Shown one piece after another: positions 8,582-17,082 of a DNA stretch of 64,000 nucleotides; positions within the stretch are counted from its first letter, which is position 1; every line of letters starts with the position of its first letter. Made by a program: the position numbers and the translations under genes. This stretch comes from Roseovarius sp. Lineage in GTDB: Bacteria > Pseudomonadota > Alphaproteobacteria > Rhodobacterales > Rhodobacteraceae. The notes below the pieces were generated by a model. That model made no database searches. It saw only the letters and a program-made list of their open reading frames with translations, and was not told the origin of the DNA. The stretch is taken from NCBI GenBank assembly GCA_021775255.1, contig JAJFIA010000004.1, positions 62,001-126,000 of the forward strand. Reading direction: 5' to 3'.

Positions 8582-8872
8582 ATGAGCGAAATAGTAACCG
8601 CCGCAGTGGCCGCCCTGAGCGATAAGATCGGCAGTGATGGCTTTGACGGCGTGGCCAAATTCATGATCACCGGCGAAGGCGGCATCATGATTGACGGCAA
8701 TGGCGCGCGCGCAGGCGATGAAGGGGCCGATGTGACCCTCACCGCCGACGCCGATACCTTTGAGGCCATCCTCGCCGGCGACATGGATCCAACGGCTGCC
8801 TTCATGTCGGGCAAGCTCGCCGTGGATGGTGATATGGGGCTAGCGATGAAGCTTGGCAGTATTCTGGCCTGA
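8582..8872 (+). CDS. SCP2 sterol-carrier domain protein
   Basis: A 96-residue stand-alone SCP2 domain: the KFMITGEGGIMIDGNGA strand region, ADVTLTADADTFEAILAGDM and the C-terminal FMSGKLAVDGDMGLAMKLGS motif are all present. SCP2 domains bind fatty acyl chains or other lipids in a hydrophobic tunnel. Its TGA overlaps the ATG of the following lipase-like hydrolase, which suggests that the two proteins are made together, perhaps with the SCP2 protein presenting lipid. That functional link is inference. Confidence 0.88.
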   Translation: MSEIVTAAVAALSDKIGSDGFDGVAKFMITGEGGIMIDGNGARAGDEGADVTLTADADTFEAILAGDMDPTAAFMSGKLAVDGDMGLAMKLGSILA

Positions 8873-9813
8873 TGCAAGACGCACCTTTGTTCAGTGACAT
8901 CACCCCCAGCCCCGAGGGCGGGCAGGCGTGGTGGATCAAGGCCCGCGACGGCGTACGCCTGCGGGTGGCCCTGTGGCCTCTTGAAGATGCAAAAGGCACG
9001 GTCCTGCTGTTCCCCGGTCGCACCGAATATATCGAGAAATACGGGATCACGGCGCGTGATCTGGCTCAGTGCGGCTATGCGACACTGGTGATCGACTGGC
9101 GCGGTCAGGGCTTGTCTGACCGTCTGGTGGCCAATCCCATGGCTGGCCATGTGCAGAACTTCACCGATTATCAGATGGACGTGGCGGCGATGCTTGAGGC
9201 GGCAAAAACGCTTGATCTGCCCAGGCCCTGGCACCTGCTGGCGCATTCCATGGGCGGCTGCATCGCCCTGCGTTCCCTGCATGAGGGCCTGCCGGTTGAG
9301 ACCGCCAGTTTTTCCGCCCCGATGTGGCGCATCGGCATGGCCGCCCATATGCGCCCCTTCGCCTGGGCCATGTCCTGGGGCAGCCGGTTTCTGGGCATGG
9401 GCGATAAAATCGCGCCGGGGACAACATCGCAAAGCTATGTGCTGGTTGAGCCGTTTGAAACCAACATGCTGACCAATGACCCCGACATGTACCAATATCT
9501 GATTGATCAGACCCGCGCTCAACCGGGCCTTGGACTTGCCGGGCCAAGCCTGCGCTGGCTTTATACTTCACTGGTGGAAACCCGCGCGCTGGCCGGGATG
9601 GCTTCGCCTGATCTGCCCTGCCTCAGCGTCATGGGCTCGGATGAAGAGATTGTCGATATACCCGCCATCACTGAACGCATGGCCCGCTGGCCCGGCAGCC
9701 GGCTGGAAACCATTGAGGGCGGCAAACACGAGTTGCTGATGGACACCCCCAAAACCCGCGCCCGCGTGATGGAGCTGATCTGCGGTCATATGGCCGCACA
9801 AAAAAACAGCTAA
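8872..9813 (+). CDS. Alpha/beta hydrolase, lysophospholipase-like
   Basis: A 313-residue serine hydrolase of the PldB/monoglyceride lipase group. The nucleophile elbow is AHSMGG with S126, the oxyanion region is FPGRTEYIEKYG (47-58), and the catalytic His lies in GGKHELLMD near the C-terminus; an Asp in SVMGSDEEIVD is a likely third member. It probably hydrolyses lysophospholipids or monoacylglycerols at the inner face of the membrane. Translation is coupled to the SCP2 gene by a TGATG overlap. It is convergent with the FAH-family gene, with a repeat-rich spacer between. Confidence 0.88.
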   Translation: MQDAPLFSDITPSPEGGQAWWIKARDGVRLRVALWPLEDAKGTVLLFPGRTEYIEKYGITARDLAQCGYATLVIDWRGQGLSDRLVANPMAGHVQNFTDYQMDVAAMLEAAKTLDLPRPWHLLAHSMGGCIALRSLHEGLPVETASFSAPMWRIGMAAHMRPFAWAMSWGSRFLGMGDKIAPGTTSQSYVLVEPFETNMLTNDPDMYQYLIDQTRAQPGLGLAGPSLRWLYTSLVETRALAGMASPDLPCLSVMGSDEEIVDIPAITERMARWPGSRLETIEGGKHELLMDTPKTRARVMELICGHMAAQKNS

Positions 9814-9814
9814 T

Positions 9815-9916
9815 TCTGCCACGTCCCGGCCGCCTCTGCCACGTCCCGGCCCCCGAGCCGGGATCTCTCCGCCAGCCAAGAGGTCCCGGCCTCAGGTTTG
9901 GAGAGGTGGCCGGGAC
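9815..9916. repeat. Intergenic repeats between convergent genes
   Basis: A 17-base unit, TCTGCCACGTCCCGGCC, occurs twice in direct orientation (9815-9831 and 9835-9851). GTCCCGGCC recurs at 9883-9891 and pairs with GGCCGGGAC at 9908-9916, forming a hairpin. The block fills the space between two converging genes and may act as a two-way terminator. Confidence 0.7.
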
Positions 9917-9924
9917 GGGGGGCC

Positions 9925-10752
9925 TCACCCCTGCGCCACCTGCAACCGCTGCTGCCCCAGCCCGGAAATCTCAAGCACCATCTCATCGCCGTCTTTCAGG
10001 TAATGCGGAGGCTTCATCCCCATGCCCACCCCCGGCGGCGTGCCGGTCATGATCACATCACCGGGGTGCAGCGTCATCAATTCGCTGAGATAGGCAATCA
10101 CCTGCGCCACCGTGAATATCATCGCCCCGGTAGTGCCGGTCTGCATCCGTGTGCCATTGACTTCCAGCAACAAATCCAGCGCCTGCACATCCCCCAGCTC
10201 ATCCGGCGTCACCAGCCACGGCCCCAAAGGCGCGAACGTGTCACAGCTTTTGCCCTTGGTCCACTGGCCCAGCCGCTCGATCTGCAATTCGCGCTCCGAC
10301 ACATCATTGGCAATGCAATAGCCCGCCACATGATCCAGCGCATCCGCCTCACTGACATATTTCGCCCGGCGGCCGATGATCACGCCCAGTTCGACCTCCC
10401 AATCGGTCTTGGCTGATCCACGCGGCATCAGCACCGTGTCATGCGCCCCGATGATCGAGGATGTGGCCTTCAGGAACACAATCGGCTCGGTGGGGATTGC
10501 CATCCCTGCCTCCTCGGCATGATCGGAATAATTCAGCCCGATGCAGACAATCTTGCCCACCTGCCCCACCGGCGGCCCCAACCGGGGATTGCCCGCCACC
10601 AGCGGCAGGCTGTCGGGCGCAACCCCCGGCAAATCCGCCAGCACATCCCCCGCCAGATCATCCACCACGGCCGACAAATCCCGCACCGCCCCCCGGGCAT
10701 CCAGCACGCCGGGCTTTTCCGCGCCAACCGCGCCGTATCTGACAAACCGCAT
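9925..10752 (-). CDS. Fumarylacetoacetate hydrolase-family protein
   Basis: A 275-residue enzyme of the FAH superfamily (2-keto-4-pentenoate hydratase, oxaloacetate decarboxylase, ureidoglycolate lyase group). Signatures are KIVCIGLNYSDHAEE (near 66-80), the metal-binding WEVELGVIIG with its acidic residues (near 117-126), and GDVIMTGTPPGVGMG (near 233-247). It probably acts on a small 2-keto acid with Mg2+ or Mn2+; the exact substrate cannot be decided from sequence. It is a single-gene unit facing the hydrolase gene. Confidence 0.9.
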   Translation of the reverse strand: MRFVRYGAVGAEKPGVLDARGAVRDLSAVVDDLAGDVLADLPGVAPDSLPLVAGNPRLGPPVGQVGKIVCIGLNYSDHAEEAGMAIPTEPIVFLKATSSIIGAHDTVLMPRGSAKTDWEVELGVIIGRRAKYVSEADALDHVAGYCIANDVSERELQIERLGQWTKGKSCDTFAPLGPWLVTPDELGDVQALDLLLEVNGTRMQTGTTGAMIFTVAQVIAYLSELMTLHPGDVIMTGTPPGVGMGMKPPHYLKDGDEMVLEISGLGQQRLQVAQG

Positions 10753-10876
10753 GATGCATTCCTCCGATGATTTTCCCTCAGCTTAAACCGACTACCTGAA
10801 ATGACAAGCCATGAGCCCCTTGTGGCATGCGCCCGCGCGGCCTATGTCACGGGGGATCATAATATTGAGGTATCCC

Positions 10877-12697
10877 ATGCTGACCCTGCCCCACCCCACA
10901 TTCGACGCCAACGCCTCTGCCGGGGATAAAAACCTCGGCGATCTGCCGGAATGGGATCTCAGCGATCTTTACACCTCAGAAGACGCGCCCGAACTGGCCC
11001 GCGATCTGAAATGGCTGCAAACCGCCTGCGCCGGTTTTGCCACCGATTACGAGGGCAGGCTTGATCAGCTCACCGCCGCTGAAATGCTTGACTGTATTCA
11101 CCGCGACGAGGCCATCAGCAACATCGCCGGGCGCATCATGTCCTACGCGGGCCTGCGCTATCACCAGCTTACAACCGATGGCGGGCGCACCAAATTCCTT
11201 TCCGATTGTCAGGAGAAAATCACCAACTACACCACGCCTTTGGTGTTCTTCTCGCTCGAACTCAATCGCCTTGAGGAAGGCGCCCTTGAAACCCTCTATT
11301 CTGAGAACGCCGACCTCGCCCGCTACAGGCCGGTGATCCGCCGCATCCGCGCGATGAAACCGCATCAGCTTTCCGACGAGCTTGAGAAATTCCTCCATGA
11401 TCTTGGCGTTGTCGGCGATGCCTGGGAGCGCCTGTTTGATGAAACCATCGCGGGCCTCAGCTTCAGCGTCGACGGTGAAACCCTCAGCATCGAAGGCACC
11501 CTCAACCTTCTGACCGAACAGGACCGCGCCAAACGCGCGGCTGCCGCCCATGAACTGGCGCGGGTTTTTGGCGAAAACATCCGTATCTTCTCGCGCGTGC
11601 ATAACACCGCCGCCAAGGAAAAAGAAGTGATCGACCGCTGGCGCAAGATGCCGACAGCGCAAACCGGCAGGCACCTTTCCAACGATGTCGAGCCCGAAGT
11701 GGTCGAAGCGCTCCGCGATGCCGTCGTCGCCGCCTACCCCAAGCTCAGCCACCGCTATTATGAGCTGAAACGCAAATGGCTTGGCCTGGATAAAATGCAG
11801 GTCTGGGACCGCAACGCACCCCTGCCGATCGAGGATACCAAAACCGTCGATTGGGCCTCGGCCCGCGAAACCGTGATGCAGGCCTATAGCGGTTTTGATC
11901 CGCGCATGGGCGAACTGGCAGCACCGTTTTTCGATAAAGGCTGGATTGATGCCGCCGTCAAACCCGGCAAAGCCCCCGGTGCCTTTGCCCACCCCACGGT
12001 GACCAATGTGCACCCTTACGTGATGCTGAATTACCTCGGCAAACCCCGCGACGTGATGACGTTGGCGCATGAGCTGGGCCACGGTGTGCATCAGGTTCTG
12101 GCGGCGGATCAGGGCGAGCTTTTATCCTCCACCCCCCTCACTTTGGCCGAAACCGCCAGCGTCTTTGGCGAGATGCTGACCTTTCGCAAAATGCTGGAGG
12201 GCGCGGGCACTGATCTTGAACGCAAAGTCCTTCTCGCGGGCAAGGTTGAAGACATGATCAACACCGTCGTGCGCCAGATCGCATTCTATGATTTTGAATG
12301 CAAACTCCACGCCGCCCGCCGCAAGGGGGAGCTGACCCCCGATGACATCAACGCGCTTTGGATGTCCGTACAAGGCGAAAGCCTCGGCCCCGCGTTCGAG
12401 TTCATGCCGGGCTATGAGACCTTCTGGGCCTATATCCCGCATTTCGTGCATTCGCCGTTCTACGTCTATGCCTATGCCTTCGGCGACGGGTTGGTGAACG
12501 CGCTTTACGCGGTTTACGAGGAAAACCCCGAGGGTTTTCAGGACAAATATTTCTCCATGCTCAAGGCCGGCGGCTCGCTGCACCACAAAGAGCTTCTGGC
12601 CCCGTTTGGCTTGGATGCCTCCGATCCCAAATTCTGGGACAAGGGGCTGAGCATGATCTCAGGCTTCATAGATGAGCTTGAGGCGATGGAAGCGTAA
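10877..12697 (+). CDS. pepF: M3-family oligoendopeptidase (PepF type)
   Basis: A 606-residue zinc metallopeptidase. The zinc-binding HELGH is at residues 398-402 and the third ligand is probably E425 (TLAETASVFGEM). The N-terminal domain (WDLSDLYTSEDAPEL) and C-terminal FMPGYETFWAYIPHFVHSPF region are typical of PepF clade proteins. It degrades short peptides in the cytoplasm. The frame is open upstream to 10811, but the ATG at 10877 with TTGAGG before it fits family N-termini better. It is a single gene followed by a palindromic repeat. Confidence 0.93.
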   Translation: MLTLPHPTFDANASAGDKNLGDLPEWDLSDLYTSEDAPELARDLKWLQTACAGFATDYEGRLDQLTAAEMLDCIHRDEAISNIAGRIMSYAGLRYHQLTTDGGRTKFLSDCQEKITNYTTPLVFFSLELNRLEEGALETLYSENADLARYRPVIRRIRAMKPHQLSDELEKFLHDLGVVGDAWERLFDETIAGLSFSVDGETLSIEGTLNLLTEQDRAKRAAAAHELARVFGENIRIFSRVHNTAAKEKEVIDRWRKMPTAQTGRHLSNDVEPEVVEALRDAVVAAYPKLSHRYYELKRKWLGLDKMQVWDRNAPLPIEDTKTVDWASARETVMQAYSGFDPRMGELAAPFFDKGWIDAAVKPGKAPGAFAHPTVTNVHPYVMLNYLGKPRDVMTLAHELGHGVHQVLAADQGELLSSTPLTLAETASVFGEMLTFRKMLEGAGTDLERKVLLAGKVEDMINTVVRQIAFYDFECKLHAARRKGELTPDDINALWMSVQGESLGPAFEFMPGYETFWAYIPHFVHSPFYVYAYAFGDGLVNALYAVYEENPEGFQDKYFSMLKAGGSLHHKELLAPFGLDASDPKFWDKGLSMISGFIDELEAMEA

Positions 12698-12732
12698 GAC
12701 CTTCACCCGCCCGCGCCATTTTTGAGTGCAGG

Positions 12733-12800
12733 AGCCTCCGGCGGGGATATTTTAAGCCAGAAGAAACACCATGTATTCTTCTTCTGGCCAGAAATATCCC
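12733..12800. repeat. Roseobacter-type palindromic intergenic repeat, copy 1
   Basis: GCCTCCGGCGGGGATATTTT starts the element. The arms GGGATATTT (12744-12752) plus GCCAGAAGAA (12756-12765) pair with TTCTTCTGGC (12779-12788) plus AAATATCCC (12792-12800), giving 19 pairs with a small internal loop. A second copy of the first half lies at 31314. A separate GGGGCA-G-TGCCCC hairpin follows at 12835-12847. Confidence 0.85.
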
Positions 12801-12874
12801 GGGGTGAATTGGACCGGTTTTATCCGGGCCAAGAGGGGCAGTGCCCCTGACCCACGGTGCAAATCCAGAGGCGC

Positions 12875-13144
12875 TCACTTCAACTGGCTGTCTTTTGAAC
12901 CCCGCCGGTTGATCCCGCCGCGCGCCTGATGCTGGCTTTGCACATCTGATGCACAGTCAATGCACAATTTAACCCCCGGCAGCGCCTTGCGCCGGGCCTC
13001 GGGGATCGGCTCCTCGCAATCGGCGCAATACATCAGGCTCTCACCCTGAGGCCCCTTTCGTGCCTTAAGACGCGCCAGTTCATCCTTGATTGACGCTTCA
13101 ATCTGTTCATTCACCGCACCATCGCGTGCCCATCCACCCGCCAT
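12875..13144 (-). CDS. DksA/TraR-family C4 zinc-finger protein
   Basis: An 89-residue protein with a four-cysteine zinc finger (CADCEEPIPEARRKALPGVK, then LCIDCASD, residues about 40-67) of the DksA/TraR type. It is shorter than true DksA because it lacks the long coiled-coil arm, like YbiI-type proteins. It may bind in the RNA polymerase secondary channel, but this has not been shown for the short family members. It is 15 bases downstream of the DUF900 lipoprotein gene and co-oriented with it. Confidence 0.88.
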   Translation of the reverse strand: MAGGWARDGAVNEQIEASIKDELARLKARKGPQGESLMYCADCEEPIPEARRKALPGVKLCIDCASDVQSQHQARGGINRRGSKDSQLK

Positions 13145-13159
13145 TGGCTCCTCCTCGTC

Positions 13160-14215
13160 TCAAAACGCCGGCAGCAAAATCACGCTTTTTCTGAGCCTGA
13201 CCCGCTCACGCTCACCGCGCCTGATCATCTCATTCAGCGCCGCGATGGCCGCAGGCGATGTCATCGGCACCGCGTGATCATAGCCCTCGCCATCGGCCAA
13301 TGCCGTGAAATCCACTACCGTCACATCCAGCCCCTTCAGATCATTTTCGCCCACCAGCACCCCAAGCCTTGGTTTGCGCCCCGAAAGCAGCCCCGCCAGC
13401 GACAACGCCTTATCCTGCCGTGAGATGAAAATCACGAACGGCTGTGGCAGCCTGCCAATCGCCAGCGCCTGCGCGCGAAACACATCCGGATCAATATCGG
13501 GCGACATCAGCACCACCCCGCTGATCCGCCGCAATAACCTGCCATCACCGCGAATCGCCGCTTGCCGCAGCACCTCCATCGTCAGTTGCGCCCCCACCGA
13601 ATGCGCCAGCAAAAACACCTTCTCACCGGGGGCATTTGTCAGCTCCCTCAGTGTATTCTCCAGCGCGTCACGCGAAAACAACACACTGTCACGATCATAA
13701 ACATAGCCGCGCGGATCCCCCGCCGAGGGCCAGGAAAACAATACCGCTGGCCCGCCAATATCCAAATCCGCCTGAATTTGTGCCACACGGTACATCGATT
13801 CGGATAATGTGTTGTTGTAGCCATGCACGAACACCATGGTTTCCCGAGCAGGCGTTGCCTTGTGCACATCCCTGATCAACCCGGCCGGACCGGCATAGAT
13901 CTCTGATCCGGTGATGACAAAATCGGTGGCCGCATCCGGCGTGCCTTCGGGCCATTCGATCTTTCCGGGCTTGTGGGTTGGGGGCACCGAAATATCAGCC
14001 CTGAAATAATTGATCCTGGTCGATCTGCTGCGGCCAAACCCCGACCCGACATTATCCAGCCGCCGTTGCGTGGCCACATAGATGGTCTGGGTCCGGGCGT
14101 CCGGGTTGGCGGCCGCCCGCTGCGCCACCGGCCTTGGCGCACAGGCCGTCAGGGCCAGCAGGCCCACACATGAAACCACCCGGATACAGGCCGTTAATCT
14201 CTTGGCACCGACCAT
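13160..14215 (-). CDS. DUF900 alpha/beta hydrolase lipoprotein
   Basis: A 351-residue protein with a lipoprotein signal: hydrophobic VSCVGLLALTAC with the cysteine at about residue 25, followed by AP. The remainder is a DUF900-type alpha/beta hydrolase, with FVHGYNNTLSES as the oxyanion region and LLAHSVGAQL as the nucleophile elbow. The C-terminal YDHAVPM supplies a candidate histidine. It is probably a membrane-anchored esterase facing the periplasm; the substrate is unknown. It lies 60 bases downstream of rpoH on the same strand. Confidence 0.85.
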   Translation of the reverse strand: MVGAKRLTACIRVVSCVGLLALTACAPRPVAQRAAANPDARTQTIYVATQRRLDNVGSGFGRSRSTRINYFRADISVPPTHKPGKIEWPEGTPDAATDFVITGSEIYAGPAGLIRDVHKATPARETMVFVHGYNNTLSESMYRVAQIQADLDIGGPAVLFSWPSAGDPRGYVYDRDSVLFSRDALENTLRELTNAPGEKVFLLAHSVGAQLTMEVLRQAAIRGDGRLLRRISGVVLMSPDIDPDVFRAQALAIGRLPQPFVIFISRQDKALSLAGLLSGRKPRLGVLVGENDLKGLDVTVVDFTALADGEGYDHAVPMTSPAAIAALNEMIRRGERERVRLRKSVILLPAF

Positions 14216-14275
14216 GAAAAAGCCCCTTTCGCCTGACGATAGAGGCTACTTTGAATTCGCGGCAAGGCCAAGCAT

Positions 14276-15172
14276 TTATGCTTTTGTCAGCATGCCTTTT
14301 TCCTGTGCCAGGCTGCGCATGCGCTTTTGCAGCTTCTCAAACGCGCGTACTTCGATCTGCCGGATACGCTCGCGGCTGACATCATATTCCGCACTCAATT
14401 CCTCTAGTGTAATGGTCTTGTCCGTCAGCCGCCGTTGCGTCAGAATATCGCGCTCGCGCTCGTTCAGCACATCCATCGCCTTGGCCAGCAATTCCCGCCG
14501 CGCCTCAAGCTCATCGCGCGCCTCGTAATCCCCGGCCTGATCGGCGTCTTCATCCTCCAGCCAGTCCTGCCATTGCATCGAGCCTTCGCCTTCCGAGCCG
14601 ACAGTGGCATTCAGCGAGGCATCCCCCCCCGACATCCGCTGATTCATCGAGATCACCTCATCCTCGGTGACCCCCAGATCATGGGCAATGCGCTTGACAT
14701 TCTCGGGCCGCATATCGCCCTCTTCCAGCGCGCCGATGCGGGATTTAGCCTTGCGCAGGTTGAAAAACAGCTTCTTTTGCGCGCTCGTGGTGCCCAGCTT
14801 GACCATTGACCAGCTCCGCAGCACATATTCCTGAATGCTGGCGCGGATCCACCACATCGCATAGGTCGCCAGACGAAAACCCTTTTCCGGATCAAACCGC
14901 TTGACCGCCTGCATCAGGCCCACATTGGCCTCGGAAATCACCTCCGCCTGCGGCAGGCCATAGCCGCGATAGCCCATGGCAATCTTCGCCGCCAGCCGCA
15001 GATGGCTGGTGACCATGCGATGCGCTGCTTCGGTGTCTTGCTCCTCAACCCAGCGTTTGGCCAGCATATATTCCTCTTCCGGCTCCAACAGCGGAAACTT
15101 GCGGATCTCCTGCATATAACGGTTCAATCCACCTTCAGGAGTTGGTGCCGGTAGGTTTTTGTAATTACCCAA
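14276..15172 (-). CDS. rpoH: Heat-shock sigma factor RpoH (sigma-32)
   Basis: A 298-residue sigma factor. Region 1.2 (LNRYMQEIRKFPLLEPEEEY), region 2 (GYGLPQAEVISEANVGLMQA, then RFDPEKGFRLATYAMWWIRA), the RpoH box (QKKLFFNLR, about residue 133) and the region 4 helix-turn-helix (YDVSRERIRQIEVRAFEKLQ) are all present. It directs RNA polymerase to chaperone and protease promoters. The start is a TTG at 15172, supported by GAGGGC eight bases before it and by family N-termini of the form M-x-NYxNLPAPTPEGGL. Rhodobacterales often carry two RpoH paralogues; which one this is cannot be told here. Confidence 0.95.
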   Translation of the reverse strand: MGNYKNLPAPTPEGGLNRYMQEIRKFPLLEPEEEYMLAKRWVEEQDTEAAHRMVTSHLRLAAKIAMGYRGYGLPQAEVISEANVGLMQAVKRFDPEKGFRLATYAMWWIRASIQEYVLRSWSMVKLGTTSAQKKLFFNLRKAKSRIGALEEGDMRPENVKRIAHDLGVTEDEVISMNQRMSGGDASLNATVGSEGEGSMQWQDWLEDEDADQAGDYEARDELEARRELLAKAMDVLNERERDILTQRRLTDKTITLEELSAEYDVSRERIRQIEVRAFEKLQKRMRSLAQEKGMLTKA

Positions 15173-15308
15173 ATGACTGCCCTCTTAATGTTTATTTGCT
15201 TAACATTCACATAATATCGCCATACAAGGGATTCAAGAGCCATAGGGCGAAATCCTTACCTCAATATTAACCCGCCGCCGGTGATTTGCGAGCTTTGTGA
15301 CAAGGCTC

Positions 15309-16346
15309 TCACGCAACCGTGCTGCATCGTAATGCGGCAATCAGGGCTTGCATATCCTCGGGTATCGGTGCCTCGAATCGCATCGCCGCATGGCTGACGG
15401 GATGCTCAAACCCCAGCACAGCCGCATGTAACGCCTGACGCGGAAAACCCGCCGCCGCCGCAATGCCGGCCTCGCCCAGCGCTTTCACCGCCAGTTTTCG
15501 CCGCCCGCCATAGGTGGAATCCCCGATCAACCCATGCCCGGCATGGGCCATATGCACCCTGATCTGATGCGTCCGCCCGGTCTCAAGCCAGCATTCCACC
15601 AGCGCCGCCACACCGGGTTTGCCAAACACCTCAACAATCCTCGCGCGCGTCACCGCGTGCCGTCCGCCCTGAAACAGCACTGCCTGCTTTTGCCGCTCGG
15701 TCTTGTGCCGCGCCAGATGCGTGGTGATCTTCATGATGTTGCCAGGTTCAAAACTGATCCCGCGCAGGCCGCGCAGGCGCGGATCGCTGGCATCGGGCAC
15801 ACCGTAGACCACCGCTCGGTAATAGCGCTCCACACTATGGGCCTCAAACTGTTCCGCCAACCCGTGATGCGCCCTGTCGGATTTGGCAACAACCAGTAAC
15901 CCACTGGTATCCTTGTCAATTCTATGTACAATCCCGGGGCGCTTTTCACCGCCCACACCGGATAAACCCGCGCCTGAATGGTGCAGCAATGCATTAACAA
16001 GCGTACCCGACGGGCTGCCCGGCGCGGGGTGTACCACCATCCCCACCGGCTTGTTGATGACAATCAGGTCATCGTCCTCATAAACCACATCCAGGGCAAT
16101 ATCCTCCGGGCCGATATGGCTTTCCACTGCCTCCGGCACAGCAATCTCGACAATATCGCCCTCGGCCACCTTGGCTCGCGGGTCGCGTGCCTTTGCCCCG
16201 TTCAGCGTCACCTGCCCATCGGCAATCAGCCGCGCCAGACGGGTGCGTGAAAGTGCGGCGGCCTCTGGCACATCGCGCGAAAGCGCCTTATCAAGGCGCT
16301 TGGGCGGGTCGGCACTGATCCGCACGGATATTCGGGATGGGCCCAT
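15309..16346 (-). CDS. rluD: 23S rRNA pseudouridine synthase RluD-type
   Basis: A 345-residue RluA-family enzyme with an N-terminal S4 domain (RLDKALSRDVPEAAALSRTR, then LIADGQVTLNGAK) and the catalytic motif HRIDKDTSGLLVV whose Asp is the nucleophile. RTHQIRVHMAHAGHGLIGD is the conserved C-terminal active-site segment. RluD isomerises uridines in helix 69 of 23S rRNA. The ATG at 16346 is preferred over a TTG at 16355; it shares the palindrome CATG with the ATG of the divergent small membrane protein. It is oriented the same way as rpoH, 136 bases upstream of it. Confidence 0.93.
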   Translation of the reverse strand: MGPSRISVRISADPPKRLDKALSRDVPEAAALSRTRLARLIADGQVTLNGAKARDPRAKVAEGDIVEIAVPEAVESHIGPEDIALDVVYEDDDLIVINKPVGMVVHPAPGSPSGTLVNALLHHSGAGLSGVGGEKRPGIVHRIDKDTSGLLVVAKSDRAHHGLAEQFEAHSVERYYRAVVYGVPDASDPRLRGLRGISFEPGNIMKITTHLARHKTERQKQAVLFQGGRHAVTRARIVEVFGKPGVAALVECWLETGRTHQIRVHMAHAGHGLIGDSTYGGRRKLAVKALGEAGIAAAAGFPRQALHAAVLGFEHPVSHAAMRFEAPIPEDMQALIAALRCSTVA

Positions 16347-16668
16347 GGACGACAATCCTCAACCGGTTGATCCGGCATTGCTGATATTCCTGCGCCGGCT
16401 GGTCACGGTTCTGACCGGCGCGATGATTGTTGGCCTTCTAGTGATCATTGCGCTGTTTGTCATCAAGTTCTCCGGCGGCTTCCCCGGCAATGGCGGGCCG
16501 GACCTGCCCAAAACCATCACCCTGCCGGGTGGCACCGAGGCCACAGCCTTCACCCAGGGGCCCGGCTGGTATGCGATCATCACCAGTGATGACCGCATTT
16601 TGATTTATGACCGCGACACCGGGCAGATCCGCCAGAGCGTCAAGATCAACCTGAATTCCGGGGAATGA
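16345..16668 (+). CDS. DUF6476-type small membrane protein
   Basis: A 107-residue protein with one N-terminal transmembrane helix (VTVLTGAMIVGLLVIIALFV, residues about 20-39) and a periplasmic C-terminal part (PKTITLPGGTEATAFTQGPG, then WYAIITSDDRILIYDRDTGQ) that resembles a single beta-propeller blade. It matches small conserved Rhodobacterales proteins of the DUF6476 kind. Its ATG (16345-16347) overlaps the ATG of rluD on the other strand, so its promoter must lie within rluD. Its stop codon directly touches the CCA end of the convergent tRNA-His gene. Function unknown. Confidence 0.85.
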   Translation: MDDNPQPVDPALLIFLRRLVTVLTGAMIVGLLVIIALFVIKFSGGFPGNGGPDLPKTITLPGGTEATAFTQGPGWYAIITSDDRILIYDRDTGQIRQSVKINLNSGE

Positions 16669-16745
16669 TGGTACCACCGCCCCGGCTCGAACGGGGGACC
16701 TCTTGATCCACAATCAAGCGCTCTAACCAACTGAGCTACGGCGGC
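16669..16745 (-). tRNA. tRNA-His (GTG)
   Basis: On the minus strand a complete cloverleaf can be folded: acceptor GCCGCCG pairing with CGGTGGT, D arm GCTC/GAGC, anticodon stem CTTGA/TCAAG with loop TTGTGGA (anticodon GTG), variable loop AGGTC, T arm CCCCG/CGGGG, then A73 and an encoded CCA (16669-16671). The base before position 1 is T, so the usual G-1 of tRNA-His is absent and the discriminator is A instead of C. This is the known alphaproteobacterial form. Confidence 0.96.
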
Positions 16746-16884
16746 ACTGTGGGGCGATGTATTGATTTTCACGGTCGAATGCAAGCCTCATCTGGGCGCA
16801 TGTCGGCCAGATTTTCAACATTTCCCACGCTTGCCAAACAGGGCTGGAACAAGTAATTCAACCACGATCAGACCGGAGGCCAAA

Positions 16885-17082
16885 ATGGGCATAAACAGCG
16901 AAAGTGATATTGAGGCCAATCTGCAAATCGGCCCCACGGATCAGGGCATGGTGCGGCTTTATATCGAGGCCAAGGGCATTGAGATTCCAATGGATTTCAC
17001 GCCTGAGGAAGCCGATGAAATTGCCGCGGAAATTACTGCTGCGGCCAAGGCGGCCAAGGCGGCCACGGCGCGCAAATCATAA
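16885..17082 (+). CDS. DUF6324-type small protein
   Basis: A 65-residue acidic protein (MGINSESDIEANLQIGPTDQ, then GMVRLYIEAKGIEIPMDFTP) ending in an alanine/lysine helix. It matches the small conserved Rhodobacterales DUF6324 family; no function is known. The ATG at 16885 has GGAGG eight bases upstream, so the longer open frame from 16762 is rejected. The last six bases overlap the convergent mmcB gene. Confidence 0.85.
   Translation: MGINSESDIEANLQIGPTDQGMVRLYIEAKGIEIPMDFTPEEADEIAAEITAAAKAAKAATARKS

Noticed and set aside
10976..12091. 371-residue frame opposite pepF
   Set aside because: The pepF frame has the complete zinc motif; the antisense frame shows only composition-driven residues.
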